Assembly: GCA_029834535.1 (NCBI GenBank)
Contig: JAQMWT010000130.1
Span: 62,001 to 126,000 of the forward strand
Length of the DNA stretch: 64,000 bases
Reading direction: 5' to 3'
DNA from: Chrysophaeum taylorii
Taxonomy: Eukaryota > Sar > Pelagophyceae > Pelagomonadales > Pelagomonadaceae
In this document: piece after piece, positions 23,507 through 35,474 of the stretch
How the letters are laid out: each line of letters starts with the position of its first letter
Position numbering within the stretch: the first letter of the stretch is position 1
Made by a program: the position numbers and the translations under genes
The notes under the pieces: model-generated
Told to the model about the DNA's origin: nothing
What the model saw: only the letters and a program-made list of their open reading frames with translations
The model's database searches: none

Positions 23507-24359
23507 AAACCCGAGGCCTAGTTGGAGTCATCGTCGAGAGGCGAAGAGAGGAGCCACAGGTCGTGCGCGTTGTGCCGCCGGGACGCGGAGTGCGACAAAC
23601 AATCTTGCTTGGTTCCAGGGCTACCCGAGGCGGCGACGTTGCCACTCTCGAGGGCGGCCAAGGCGCGGCGCGACAGGCATTGGCGACCTGAAAGGAAGGC
23701 AGGCTTGGTTGTGCGCGGGCGGCCTCCTTTCCAGGGCTGCCCGAGGTCGGCGCGTCCACTCGCGGGTGCGGCGAAGTTGGCGCCACACCGCGCTGCGATT
23801 TTTGCCGCAGATTGTTGCCTGGCCTCACCAAAAGTGCCAAAGACGACCCGGAGACTGTGTCGTAGCTGCTGCTGCGACTGGAGGACCCGAGAGATTTGGG
23901 CTGGTGGTCGCATCGATGGTGCGCGCGTTTTGAATGTTGCCGATCGACGGGAGCGAAGGAAGGGGCTTCTCGGGTGCTGCCCCAGACGACGAGCCCCCTG
24001 AAAGTGACACGACCGTGCGTTGTGATAGATATGCCGTCGAGGAGAGACGCGAGGCCTCGCCGAGGGGAGGTAGACTGTCCGTTGAAGAGGCGCGTCGTCG
24101 TCGTCGAGAATGGCGTCCAAATACCCCGGAAGAAGAAGGACTGGACTGCCTGCGAAGATAGCGACGAATACTTAGGCCACGCTGCCGCGAAGCGTCGTCG
24201 CGCAGCAGCAAGTGGTCTGTTGCCAGTCGTCGCAGAGAATAAATCCCCCCTGGCTTGGCAGCGACAAGCGTTTCGACTCACCTGGCCGCGTGCTTGATGA
24301 GAAGAGAGACGGGTCCCCCCCGCAGACATCCGTCCTCGGCGACGCGAGGTTTGTTGTTG

Positions 24360-25440
24360 TTCTAGGTCCTTTGAGCTAAACCGCAGGTCGCGTCGGAAGT
24401 TCCACGAGAAGGCGGCGTGACGACTCGGTCCTTCCCCGGGGACAGGTGGTGGCGCGCGATCATATCCGTCGTCTTCTGACGCGAACCGGTGTCCGGGGAG
24501 GTGAGCGCCCGCCGCAACAAGTCTAGCGGAAAGGATGACAGACGCGAGACGATTCTCGAGCTTCGAGGCGACGAGTTTAGCTCCACCTCAAGCCTTGCCG
24601 CTCACCGCGCGATGGCGGACGCTTGTTCTACGAGCGACACTTCAAAGGAAGGAAGGAAGGACCGGCCTATTCGTCGTTGTCGCAAGGCCGAGGATGCTCT
24701 CGCAGATCTTTGCGACGACGTTCTTGAAATCGAAGCGAAGTCCAGCAGACTGGCCTGCTGCGCGTCCTTTATCGACTTTCTCGCCGGATCCGAGCGTTCT
24801 TGAGCGTGCCGTGCGGGATAATGCTTCGACGTCGTCGACGCGGTACGACGTTCGGAATTTCTGGTCCAACTCTTTTGCCAACCGACCGACCGACCGCCGC
24901 CGTCGTCACCTCGTCGCGCTTCGACCAGTTAGTCCGCGTTGCCTTCGCCCTGGCCGTCGTGGGCGGCGGCGCGGCGTAGGCGCGCTTCGACTCCTTCTTC
25001 GTCGTCGACTCCTTCTTCGTCGTCGACCCCTTCGGACGGACGGACGGACGGACGGACGGACGGACGACCCCGGTCTTGGGCTCGAGAAACCTCGTAGTCA
25101 ACGAGTTTCCGGAGGAGGAGGAGGAGGCCTTCGCTCTTTTGAGCTTCTTCGACGGTCTGCCTTTCGCGCCTCGTCGTCTGAGTCTATTGGCGTCCTCCTC
25201 GCCTTCAAGCACCTCTCCGTCGTCGTCGCCAGCCGCGGCGGCGCGCTCGGTCCCGTCGACGGGATCAAGACGAAAGCAGCCTTCTCCATATGTCTGTAAG
25301 TTCGCACGCAGCGCTTTCTTCTTCTTCTTCTTCTGGCGCACCTCTGCTCGAAATGCGGAATAAAGCGCTTATCCTCAAACGTCGCCGCCGTCGTTGTCCC
25401 CCAGAGCCGAAGTCATAATATACTACCCATACATGATGAT
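24360..25440 (-). repeat. Unclassified repeat with protein-coding remnant, copy 1
   Basis: The minus strand encodes pieces shared with 42495-43625: a terminal block (CCCCCAGAGCCGAAGTC; 25400-25416), ISSRGAPEEEEE, RPSKKLK followed by FLEPKTG, a TNWSK segment, IIPHGTLKN, and GEKVDKGRAAGQSAG. The IPHGTLKN piece in a basic context resembles a helix-turn-helix of transposase DNA-binding domains. It also contains a GGAC tetranucleotide run (25036-25070). Ends are not defined and no DDE core was found. It may extend toward 23.4 kb. Confidence 0.45.
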
Positions 25441-25618
25441 TCAAAATTAGTCGTCTCCCGTCGGTCAGGGGAGGGGATGGGAGGGCTGGAATAAAAATAA
25501 GGTCCAAGATCGCCTTTGGCGCTGCTGCCGGCATTGTGGCGGTAGCACGGGAGTCTCCCTGACGACTGTTGTCGATGGTCTTCTTCTCTCTTCTAGATGT
25601 CTCGATCACGCAGAGTTC

Positions 25619-25980
25619 TGTAGTGGTTTTTCTCTCAGACACCCGCCCCTCTTGGCCAGGCCAGAGGCCTCAACAACCCTTTCTCCCAACCCGAACCGCG
25701 GGTGAAACCACCACACGCCCCCGATCTCAGCGCAACCACCTCACACGCCATCACGAAAATCGGACAATCAAAAATGAGGGTAATAGCAAGAATAGACAGC
25801 AAGAAAGCAATACAAATGCCCGGTACGCGTTGGGTTCTTCAGTGGAAGCGCAGCAGGTGAGGATGTCAAGATGACACCCCCCCCCCCCCATAATTGCCAA
25901 GGTCAGTAGTCAGGGCAACAATCAGGATAATAAGTCAGGTGGCAGGCAAGCAAGTGGGGGGAATGGGCGTTACTGCCACA
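25619..25980 (-). repeat. LTR of the gypsy element (3' LTR in element orientation)
   Basis: It begins TGTAGTGGTTTTTCTC and ends TTACTGCCACA, with the TG...CA ends of an LTR. A diverged inverted copy stands alone at 52498-52835. On the element's own strand a purine-rich stretch (AGTAGGGGGCTCC, 25986-25998) abuts it, as a polypurine tract would. The matching 5' LTR was not found. Confidence 0.6.
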
Positions 25981-28900
25981 GGAGAGGAGCCCCCTACTTG
26001 AGATGAAGTCGTCCTCGATCGACTTCAAGGGTGACTGACGAAGGTCCACACGCTCACGAATGGTACACGATAAGCTCGGTCAGCTACATCAGCAGCAGGA
26101 ACTTTGTTGCTGTGGAGGCCGAAGTTAGTGACGAGGACGTCGATTTCATCCGGTCGGAAGTCAGTTCACACAGGGTTCACAACTCTCCATGTTTGGTCGT
26201 AGGCGTGTGAAGCTACCTCCGTCGGGGTCCTTGTATTCTGGTCTTAAGCGTCGCTCGGCCAGAGGCTTAGTAGGAGGATCAAAAAGACGAGGATCATCGA
26301 TCGCGCGGTCCCAAATCGGTATAGTGGTAAAGCGCAACCGTATCATTGTCGTGGTCATATTCTTCTTCGTAGACTTCGGCAACATCATATATACGCTTCT
26401 TCCACGCGTTGGATCGTCCTTTAACCCTGAAAAAAATCACGAACTTACCACGTTTGAAACGGTCTGAAGGTAAATGCAGAGGGGCTGAAGAAGTGCCGAT
26501 GGTTGGCACTTTTCAAAGGCACAATTTGTTGTACAGATACTACAACCGAATCAGCATCATCGTCGTGAACGTCTTGAATTTCGTAAACGACGGGAGAGAT
26601 CTTTCTGGTAACTGGATCTTTCTGGTAACTATGTAAGGTCCGCGCCAAATGGGTCGTAGCTTGTGGCGCGTCTTAGGCACGAAACGCAGAACATAATCAA
26701 TCACCTGGGGAAAAAAACTGGATGTCACTTTGGTGGGCATCATAGTTGAGTTTTTTGGCTCTCCTGTGCTTTGCGATGAGCTCGCGTAACGAGTCGACTA
26801 TAAAATTCAAACTTGTTCTTAAAGTCCATCAAAAAAATCTGTTGACGTGACTGCGGTGTAGATCACGCTGTTCACTCAAAAGATTGTAATCGGGTGGTAA
26901 CAGGGGTTGCTTGCCAGTACGCATCATGAAAGGTAAAAAATCTTCGTTCTTCCCGGAATGTACATCCTATTGTACGTGAATGCCACATATGGGAGGAAAT
27001 TCGACCAATCTGGCTGTCAGCGGTTCATCGATCGCAGCTCTCAAGAAGGCTTTGATAAATCGTCTTTGACACGTTCAGTGTGGTTACTCTGAGGGTGATA
27101 CGGAAGGGTAGTACGATAACGTACGTTGAATTGACGAACAAACGTGCGAAATAACCTGTTCGCGAACTCATTTCCATTATCCGTGACTATGCACCGCGGG
27201 AGACATCCCTCAAATCGCGAGTATGTACGTGTACAGGTCAGCGCCTCGCAGAGGTCCAATCAGATCCATACCTAGGACATATAGCAATCTCCGACGCGAT
27301 TCGGCTGACAGAGCAAGCCATGACGCTTAGGCATGGTGGATCGAATCTTCTGGCAAATAATGCAGGCATTGACGAACTCATTAACTGACGATGAGACGTT
27401 TGGCCACCAATACCGTTATAAGATTTTATTCGCTGTGGAATCTCGTCCTACATGGCCTCCGAACAATCCTCGGTGATGCATGGCGATTACACGCTTTCGC
27501 ATCGACCGAGGCACCACAATAAGACGTTGAGAATCCGAATCATCGACCTCATACAACACGTTGCTATCAACTTCATACAAGGTACGGACGACTGATCATC
27601 TTGATCTTTCTGCTCAGAATCCATATTTTGTCTGATTCGCTTGCATGTGTCATCTTCAGCTTGTTCTTTCGCTATCTCATCAAGAGTGATCTCATCCTCC
27701 GCTTGATCCGCAAAAGGGAGACGTTCGACACGGAGTCAACTGGCTCAGACTCGTACCAGAATTGAGGCGGTTGTACGTTCTGTCGCGTACTAACTGCTGC
27801 CATAGCTGCGGTGGGTCCGCTGTCCGTCGGTATAGGCATCGTCACCGAAGAGAAGGTAAAACAAGCTGTGCCAGGTACATCGGTGGGGATTTCTTGGAAG
27901 ATCAAATAAGCTTCATTGATCGGTTCCCCGTCTTCGTCTTTCTCGATCAACTTGTCGATAGGGTTGCGCGACAGACAATCCGGGATGCGCATGCCAGGGG
28001 AATTTCCAGGCTTGTATCCGAGCTCCCGGTCGAACGCAGCAAGCCGCATAGCCCATCGTGCTAACTGTCCAGACGTATGATTCGAATCCCGAAGAAACGT
28101 TAAATTACGATGACCTGTCTCTAATTTCGTCTGGTGACCTTCGATATAAAATCGGAAATTTTCGAGAGCAGAGAGTACTGCGAGGAGTTCCAAGCGCCGA
28201 GGATCATACTTCCTCATCGACTTAGGCACGGTTCGACTCCAGTACTCGATAACTCTCTCTTCGATTCTTTCTCTTCCATCGTCGTCAACGACTGGTACTT
28301 TTTGAAATAGGTAAGCACCCAACCCATGTGCGGAAGCATCAGTTCGAATGTAAAAAGGTAACGAGTAATCAGGATGATAGCCGCCCTTCGAAGTGACAAT
28401 AGCCTCGATGATGGCATCCCAAGCTTCCTGACACTCGTTCGTCCACCTGAATTTCACGTCCGGCAACGTCAGTTGTCTTCATGGCTCTGCAACTTTCGCA
28501 AAATTCCTTACATAACGCCGGCAAAACTCCCCATTCCAAGGAAAGACCACACTTGCTTCTTAGGGTCAGCATCCGACAAAGTGCCAGGGATTGGCATGTG
28601 TCTAATGGCTTCTAAAGACCTCGGTGATGGAAGAAGTCCGTTCGGGGTGTGGATAAATGACCCAAAAACTCAATGCCTTCTTGCATAAAATTGATCTTCT
28701 TGGTCTTGGCGCTGTACCCCTTCAAGGCGAGATGGGGAATAACTTGCACAAGGCACTGCAAGTGATTCTTTGTATCTGCGTGACCGGCGAGAATATCGTC
28801 GATATATGCCACGAGATCACGATATAGCCATTGCGATAAGTCAGTGTTCAACTGCTTGCAAAATAAACTTCCGGCTGGTTTGACTCCCAAAGGTAGACGC

Positions 28901-29512
28901 ATGTAGCTGTACGCTCCCAGAGGACTAGTGAAGGTGACCACATCTTGTGCATCCAGGGACAATCGTAAATTGTGATAGCCCCAACGAATATCCAAACTGG
29001 AACGACAAAACTTGTCAATGAGAGAAACATCAACGCGTCAGCCATGCTCACACTCGGCCAGCTATCATCTTTGAGCAATGCATTGAGGCGCCGTAGGTCG
29101 ACAGCTGCTCTGTAAGCAGTGGAAGTGCCAGGCTCAGCACCTTTCTTAGGCAACATCAAAATAAGGAAACCCCATGGAGAATTCGCGGGACGAATAACTC
29201 CGTCTCGGGTCCATTCTTCAATCTGCATCCGCAAGCATTCAATCTTTTCTTTCGACAACCGATATGGCGAGAGTTTGACGGGAGTCGGGTTCTCTTCTTT
29301 GAACCGGAGCGTCACTTCAGGTGAATCAACAGGTCTCATCACATCATCGAAAAATGCCCACGAACGCGAGGTTTGGTGCTTCATCATCAGCTTTTCGTCA
29401 TCATCTAAAGCAGGATGCTCTGTAACACCCAATTCAGTCATCACCTCTTCGACCTGCGCGACGGTCGGAGGGATGACCTGCATGCTCCCCTGATCCGCTA
29501 AATGAGGAGGCA

Positions 29513-30985
29513 TCACCGGTAAAGGTTGACCATGTTCGTCGTGAGGCGCGTCCGCCCACGGAACGTCGTACTTACTAAAATACGGAGGTCGCTCCTTCGC
29601 GGTGCCTTCTTCTTCAGCAGTTGCGGAGGGCTGGTTGTCGGCTTGGTTGCTCTGCATAACAGCAGTGGCGACGGTGCCCCCTGCAAAAGATTGAGCCGTC
29701 CCAGGCGGTGTAACCGAAGGTGGTGGCGGGGTGGCGGGGGCAGCAGCTGATGGTGCAGGACTCGCAGGAGAGAGTAGAGTTCATCGGGCGAAATCCATGA
29801 CACACTTCGAGTGGCAGGGTCGAGCGTTGGAATGCGCGACTCGACAGCAAAAGGTGAAAACCGTAGAATATGGTGATCGGGTTGGGCTATCGTAGTCGTC
29901 GCAATATTCCGCAACTTACCCAAATTTCGAAGTGAAGGGTCAAACGAATTGTGCACTGCTAGCGCGTTCCGCTTTGTAGTCGCGGGTGGCACAATACTGC
30001 CAAGCATCTTCATAGCTGCTGTCTCTGATACTTTCTCACCCCACTGCCACGTAGCAAGAACGGTCATAATTTTCTCGTGCATTTGCAACGTGAGTGGACG
30101 GGTGTTCGAGAAATGAGGTCCCACCTGCAATTTGTTGCGCGTCACTGTGAAGGCAGGGCCTATAGCCGGACGCGTAGATGAGAAACTATTTACTATAATG
30201 AGCGGGTGACCACCTGTAAATCCCAACGCTGGCCCAAAACGGTCCCGTAAATTCGGTGGTACACGCGATAATAACGGCAGTTCCAAGCGAACATTGCAAG
30301 CAAGTAGGCGCGTGCGCTAGCACAGCAATTCTGGTGTGATACTATAAAAATCGACAACGCGCGGCACATAAAATTGGTGATGCACAAAAGGGATCCCTGA
30401 TGGTTCCTGCTCGAGCGTCCATCGTCCAATTACATAAGGTGCGTTGCGGAAATGACGCAGGATCCAAGAAGTAATAGTAGCACCCTTGCGAGCGTCCCTG
30501 TAGTGCAAATTGGCAGTCGACCCATAGATACACGGTGGACTTGCGTGAAAATAAGAATGCTTCCAAAAATCTGAATGAAAATACGACAACACCAAGTCGT
30601 ATGTACGACGATGAGATTTCCCCAACTCGTGCAAAACATAGGGAATCTTCGGAAAATTGAGCTCAAATGTGGCTCGGGCTTGGGGACAAGCATCCAAAGC
30701 CAAGACAATGCGAAATGCACTGCCATATAGGTCATTGCATCGCCGGATACCCAACGTTGATCCTCCAGCGCCAGCAAAGTAGACGACGACAAAGGTGTAG
30801 GTGATGGGTATCCAAACCAAGGAGGCGTGCTTAGATAGCAGCTCCTTAGCGGTCGCCTCCATCTCCATTTCTGGTGTTTTTTTCACTTCTTCATCTGGAG
30901 GTGGCTCAGGAGGAGGTCTGTCACTCAAGACATCCTCCACGACTTCACTCTCGTCAACAGCAGCCGTGATGACAAACGTCCTCAA
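29513..30985 (-). pseudogene. Cytosine-C5 DNA methyltransferase domain inside the gypsy element
   Basis: The first part (30317-30985) has motif I, YFAGAGGSTLG, followed by an acidic 'LALDACPQA' motif II-like strand and the catalytic-type SYFHASPPC (motif IV). The second part (29513-30286) has the C-terminal signature TVTRNKLQVGPHFSNTRPLT followed by LGSIVPP, corresponding to motifs IX and X (RxLT...E...G[NS]xVPP). Spacing and order fit a compact Dcm/DNMT-type enzyme of about 350 residues. It sits between protease and reverse transcriptase and in the same orientation, so it looks like cargo of the element and not a neighbour gene. It is part of the broken element. Confidence 0.8.
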
Positions 30986-32351
30986 TGGCTTCTAGCTGCA
31001 TATTGACACACCCTTCGTGCGACATGATCTCACCTTCGACCACCGGGACTTCGGGGTCGATACCAATGGGTTCTTCACCAATGTGCTCCACGGCCACGTG
31101 AACTTCGTTGGGCTCGTCGGAGCAATACGACGAATAGGAGCCAGGTACGAGGCGGAGATCTGGGAGGAGTGACCGACGAGGTCGGGATACTTGACCCTTT
31201 TCCAGCGGCATATCGCACTCCATCTCCAAGAAGTACGGTTGGTTCGGAAGAAGATATCGAGTACTCGTCACGTACGCGACATGAGGGATGATATCTTCTT
31301 CGTCCGCAGGGATTTAAGTTGGTCTTCCGCTTTTTCAGCAGTCATATCACTGCGGTGAGCATGATGGTGATTCGCTCTGGCACGAATAGAGCGCAGCAGA
31401 CTGTCATAACTCCACGGTTTACCGACTGGCGTCCACAAGTTTGGGTAATTCCCGCCTTGCATAGCGAGCTTAGCTGTCGGGAACATCTGCACTACCTGGG
31501 GAGTCGCATCGAATGCATCATTGTAAAGGACAACTCCATGCTGGCCTTGTGGCGAGGCGGAAGTCCGATTCTTGAGAACTCCGATAGTCACTTCAGAACG
31601 CCGGAAAATAGCTCTCTCTCTGTTGTTGCATAATCCAAAATCGTACCCAAGAGTCGTAATTTTCGTGCTCCTAATAGTAACAGCCCTTTAGTTTGACCAA
31701 CAAAGAACATGAGCAGTGTGGATGTCGTTGGCACCAAGGAGATCCGGAGAATGACCCATTCTCGAATAGCAGCTCCCGAACTTCCTGACCCATTCAGAGT
31801 ACGAATCGTAGGGAGTGGCTGACGATAGATGATTTTGCCGTCACGATATGGAATATTTCGAACCATGTAGCGAAGAGACAGCCACGGGCTCATACGTCAA
31901 AGAGGCGGATCTCGTGCCATCGTACCTCACGGCTTTTATTTTCACGATGGTCGGGATCCTGAGTGGTATTCAACGCAGTCTGAGGGCAGAAACTCTCAAA
32001 ATCCGAAGAGATGGATTGGTGAGCGGCGTAACGCTCGGCACAGTCGTCCCTCGGTGGCACTATATCCGTAGCAACCAAGGTATCTCGTCCCACACGAGCG
32101 ATCGTATATCCCAATCCATCACGATTATCTTCGTCTTCCGCGGGAACTCTGGGTGCAACTCCGGTCACTTCGGTACTTTGCCCCTGCTCCTCCACCCACG
32201 CATCTTCAGTGATGTGACCAAAAAGGAAGGAGGTTCCATGGGCTCACCATGGGAATAGCCTTCTGCAGAGAAGCTATCATCATCGTCACCGTGATACACG
32301 TTGCCCTCCATGAGCTCAGAATACTGTACAGTGCAGTAGTCCGCTCGCTTA

Positions 32352-34799
32352 ACGCCAGCGCCGGTCCCTGTCGCGCCCCGTCAGTTCCGTGCCCCTCGCG
32401 CGCTATTGCCTAGGTCTGGTGCTCTTAGATTCATTCGCATTTCGGGGCGAAGGAGGAGTTACCGTGGATGGGGTTCAGTGTTTCTTACTTTAGGCGATGT
32501 GAACGACCTCGGTATCTTCGTCTGGTTCTTCCTCATCAACCTCCATCTCCGAAGAGTCTTCGGGGATGGTGCTCTCGGCGTTTTTGAACTCGGTCTCGTG
32601 TCCGAGGTCCCCGTACTTAATCCGGGCCGCCGCAATGAAATTCTTGTTCATGCGCAGTAGGGCAACTTTGTCCGTCTCGTCCGCGCTGAGCAACGTGTTT
32701 CCCTCAGTCAGGACAAGATTTCCAATGCTCAGGCAGCGCTCACAGTAGCTCTGCGCGCCATGTGTACCAATTGAACCCTTAGAGGCTCTCGCCATCTCCG
32801 GAAGGAAGGAACCCATACTGCTCCTTGGTGAGCGGTCGATACAGCTTTCCAACGTCGAGCACGCCAGCAGTTGATAGTCCGAAAGTCAAGAAGGAAGGCA
32901 ATCAGCTCGCGATCGTTGAATTCGTAGTCGAGGTGACGCACGTAGTTTTCATTATTCCCGCAAAACCGACGCTCTCATTCGAGAATAGCCCGCTCAAGAC
33001 AGATTTTGCCGGTCTCGCTGAGGTCGTCAACATCGACAGTCTTACGTGGCATGGATTTCGCAGTTATGTTCGGGAGATCAATGACTTCTAGCGTCCCAGC
33101 TTGCAGAGACTCGATCATGTTGTGCTTGATCAATGCGGCGCACGCCCCCATGTATAAGTGTTCATGTTGCACGAAAACAACGGCCTCATCCGTTATAGCA
33201 AAAATCGCCTCGAATTCAACCAACGCCACCCATTGCTCATCACTGATTGTCCAGGGGAGTCCAATGTTGGTAGCCGCGTACAGTTTGAGCACGTGGTGCA
33301 TACGCAGCAAGGAACGAATAAGTTGGTATCGCGCCCGGAACCTCGTCTTATTGAGGTCGAGCTTGAGCTTCGGCGATTTCCCCGGCTGTAATGGCAAAAG
33401 CGCATGCAGATCCTTCAAACGTGTGCCGTAAGAAAAGTACTTTGCTCCATCGTGGGCACTGTTCAGCAGCTCCTGGCCAGCTGGGAATGGATTGATCACC
33501 TGCTTACCTTTGGATCGTGTCAAGTCGAAAAATGCCGCTGCCGAGATCTTTGAGATATCTGCATGTCACACGCTTCGACCTCAACAAAAAAATCTTCGGC
33601 GACGCCAATTTGGGAGCCCGGTCTTGAACAATGGTTGCGGCCGCCAAATCGATATCGATTCCCGCACGCTCCGCGACCACAGAACGGAGCAGGGAAGCCG
33701 TGCCGGAATCGGTTCCGTCGTCAGCTGGAACGAGGCCCAAGCACACCGTCTCAACGCCACTCCAATCGGGCCAGATGAAGGATAGGCCAATGGCCTGTCG
33801 CTTGAACTAATCCTAAAGGGTTCCGCCGTCATGCAGCACCTGGGCGAATGGATTGCCGAAAGCCGCTTCATAACACTCCGTAACGACGTGCTTCAAGATT
33901 CGAACAAAGCAACGAAAATCAGCGTCCACCCATTCTAACAGCGCCTTTCGATTCATGAACGGGCACTTGCCTTTCCCGCCACCGCCGCGGTAATACTACG
34001 CCTCGATTGGGTTGCGATGATCTTCGTCGTCAGTCAAAGGTGCGCTTGGAAATCCGCTGCGGCGTATACACGCAGTGCCGAGCCGAGAACGCCATCATCA
34101 GGGAAGAGTGCTTTGCCTGGCTGGGCATGGCCATGAAGTGTCTCGTAATATCCGATTTACCCTTCGAGGCTGCCACAACGCCCACGGCCGTCATAAAAAA
34201 CGCCATCTTTTTCTTGGTCTGTCTTCTGTTTCTTGGTGAGCTGTCGACGTCCCAGCTCGTCGAATCCTCCTCCGGATGCGCAGCCTTGAAATGGGCCCCA
34301 AGAGGGCTTGGTCGTCTGCCACGTGCCTTTCTTGAAGTCTCTCGTCACCACCTCGAGGCGCTCCCAGCACCGGATACACACATGCGTCGTCGCCTTCCCA
34401 CTGGTCAACGCGGTGGTCAGGATGATGTTCCTTCGGTCGACGCACTCAGTCCCACCACCACACCTTGGAAAAACCTGGTTGACTGTCCACTTTTGGTGCC
34501 GGGTGTGTTTGTTCCACGTCACAACATCGACGTCGCAGTGGGCTCGTTCTTGTGAACTTCCTCCTTCTGTTAACACCGCGTTTTAATTCCTCCTCATCAT
34601 CAACATTATCCTCCACCTCCAGGTAGCGCGGCTCGACTTCGCTCATCAGACGGGGTCAGGGTCAGGCCGTCAGCCAAAAAGTGAATGAACGTGAAGTGAA
34701 CATTGGACTTCGGACGACAAACTTCGGTGAAGTGAAGTGAAGTGAACCAAATTCAGTGAACCTCGTGAAGTGAGCCCAGTGAATTAATTCCCAACGCTG
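32352..34799 (-). mobile_element. hAT DNA transposon, copy 2 (left end missing)
   Basis: It is collinear with 4350-7092. The right end CCCAACGCTG is intact; the left ~165 bp with its TIR is absent, and the gypsy sequence abuts directly. The transposase remnant is better preserved here. A frame at 32975-33523 (182 residues) includes PFPAGQELLNSAHDGAK and EAIFAITDEAVVFVQHEHL. A frame at 32490-32852 has the dimerisation domain (SYCERCLSIGNLVLTEGNTL, LLRMNKNFI) and an acidic tail (EMEVDEEEPDEDTEVVHIA). About 370 bp near 32870, present in copy 1, is deleted. Frames are still interrupted several times. Confidence 0.82.
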
Positions 34800-34805
34800 A
34801 AAAAA

Positions 34806-35115
34806 ACCAGGGTTGGTCGGCGCGGACGAAACGGACCAAGTTCATGCCCTGCTGCGCATGAAGAAGAACTTCATCGCGGCGGCCCGGATCAAGCATGGCG
34901 AACTCGGAGTTCAAAAATGCCGGAAGCACCATCCCCGAAGAGAGATGAGGAAGAACAATACGAAGAAGATACCGAGGAGGACATCGCTTAAGGCAAGAAA
35001 TACAGAACACCATCCACCGTGCCCCGAATTTAACGCGAATGAAACTACGAGAGCGGGGGGCACGAAACTGACGTGTTCACTTCACCAGAGCCGTGGTGAA
35101 CGCGTTCACTTAACC
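34806..35115 (+). mobile_element. hAT fragment, inverted relative to copy 2
   Basis: The plus strand reads ADETDQVHALLRMKKNFIAA, equivalent to the C-terminal dimerisation domain of copy 2 (ADETDKVALLRMNKNFIAA). It is followed by GACGTGTTCACTTCACC and GAACGCGTTCACTT, which resemble the left subterminal region of copy 1. It lies 6 bp beyond the right end of copy 2, making a tail-to-tail arrangement. Confidence 0.6.
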
Positions 35116-35192
35116 ACGGTGTTACCCTTAAAGGTGATAAGATCCGGATCCAAGGCTGCATGCAAGCATCCGAGTCTGAAAACTTCGAGGAG

Positions 35193-35474
35193 TCACCGCC
35201 GGCAGGTAATCGCGATGTCAGCAACGTTAGGGTGTCGAAGCATGCCTAGACAACCTCGACAACGTGAACATCGTTTTTCCCTCGGCCGGCATCGGACCTC
35301 CTCCACATCAGACGGCATCACACGACAACCTGCGCCGTCCGTCTCAATGTGCGGTTTCATTAACCCCTTGTTCTGACCCACGGGGGACGGGTCGTTGACG
35401 TCGCGTTCGTTCAGGGAACTGCAGTGGGAAGCAAGCAAGCATCCGAAGAGGAGAAGTGCAAGGGCCTTCTGCAT
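35193..35474 (-). CDS. Putative small secreted cysteine-rich protein (93 residues)
   Basis: The N-terminus MQKALALLLFGCLLASHCSS has a Lys, a hydrophobic core and small residues before a plausible cleavage site, a good signal peptide. The remainder is short and contains a cluster VRCRPREKRCSRCRGCLG. No family was recognised. It may be a single-exon secreted peptide or the first exon of a longer gene. It lies just beyond the inverted hAT fragment, and the 36.2-kb side shows other protein-like minus-strand stretches (35668-36132) that I cannot assign. Confidence 0.4.
   Translation of the reverse strand: MQKALALLLFGCLLASHCSSLNERDVNDPSPVGQNKGLMKPHIETDGAGCRVMPSDVEEVRCRPREKRCSRCRGCLGMLRHPNVADIAITCRR

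Larger units (their letters stand above)
25619..32345 (-). mobile_element. Ty3/gypsy retroelement carrying a DNA methyltransferase domain (fossil, broken)
   Basis: Order on the minus strand: aspartic protease-like segment (about 31590-31890; LLLLGARKLRLLGT), cytosine methyltransferase domain (about 29900-30985), reverse transcriptase (about 28480-29300; AVDLRRLN, LPLGVKPAG, VAYIDDILAG), RNase H (27900-28466; RTDASAHGLGAYLFQ), integrase with zinc-binding and core regions (about 26540-27420; VTDNGNEFANRLF, YHPQSN), a C-terminal extension (26161-26508), then the LTR. This domain order is Ty3/gypsy. The element is broken: its coding parts lie in several frames, at least five, and its 5' side is cut off where a hAT copy begins at about 32352. 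Gag and the 5' LTR were not found. The age cannot be read from an LTR pair. Divergence from the solo LTR suggests it is older than the copia element. Confidence 0.85.

Noticed and set aside
23397-24329. A 310-residue minus-strand open frame
   Set aside because: Low-information Arg/Ser/Pro-rich text in all minus frames; no motif, and the neighbouring frames are equally open.
26320-26350. A tRNA-like phrase (GGTATAGTGGTAAAGC)
   Set aside because: It lies inside gypsy coding sequence on the other strand and lacks the rest of a cloverleaf.
32490-34555. A host gene at 32.5-34.5 kb
   Set aside because: Collinear with the hAT element at 4186-7092 and carrying the hAT dimerisation domain.
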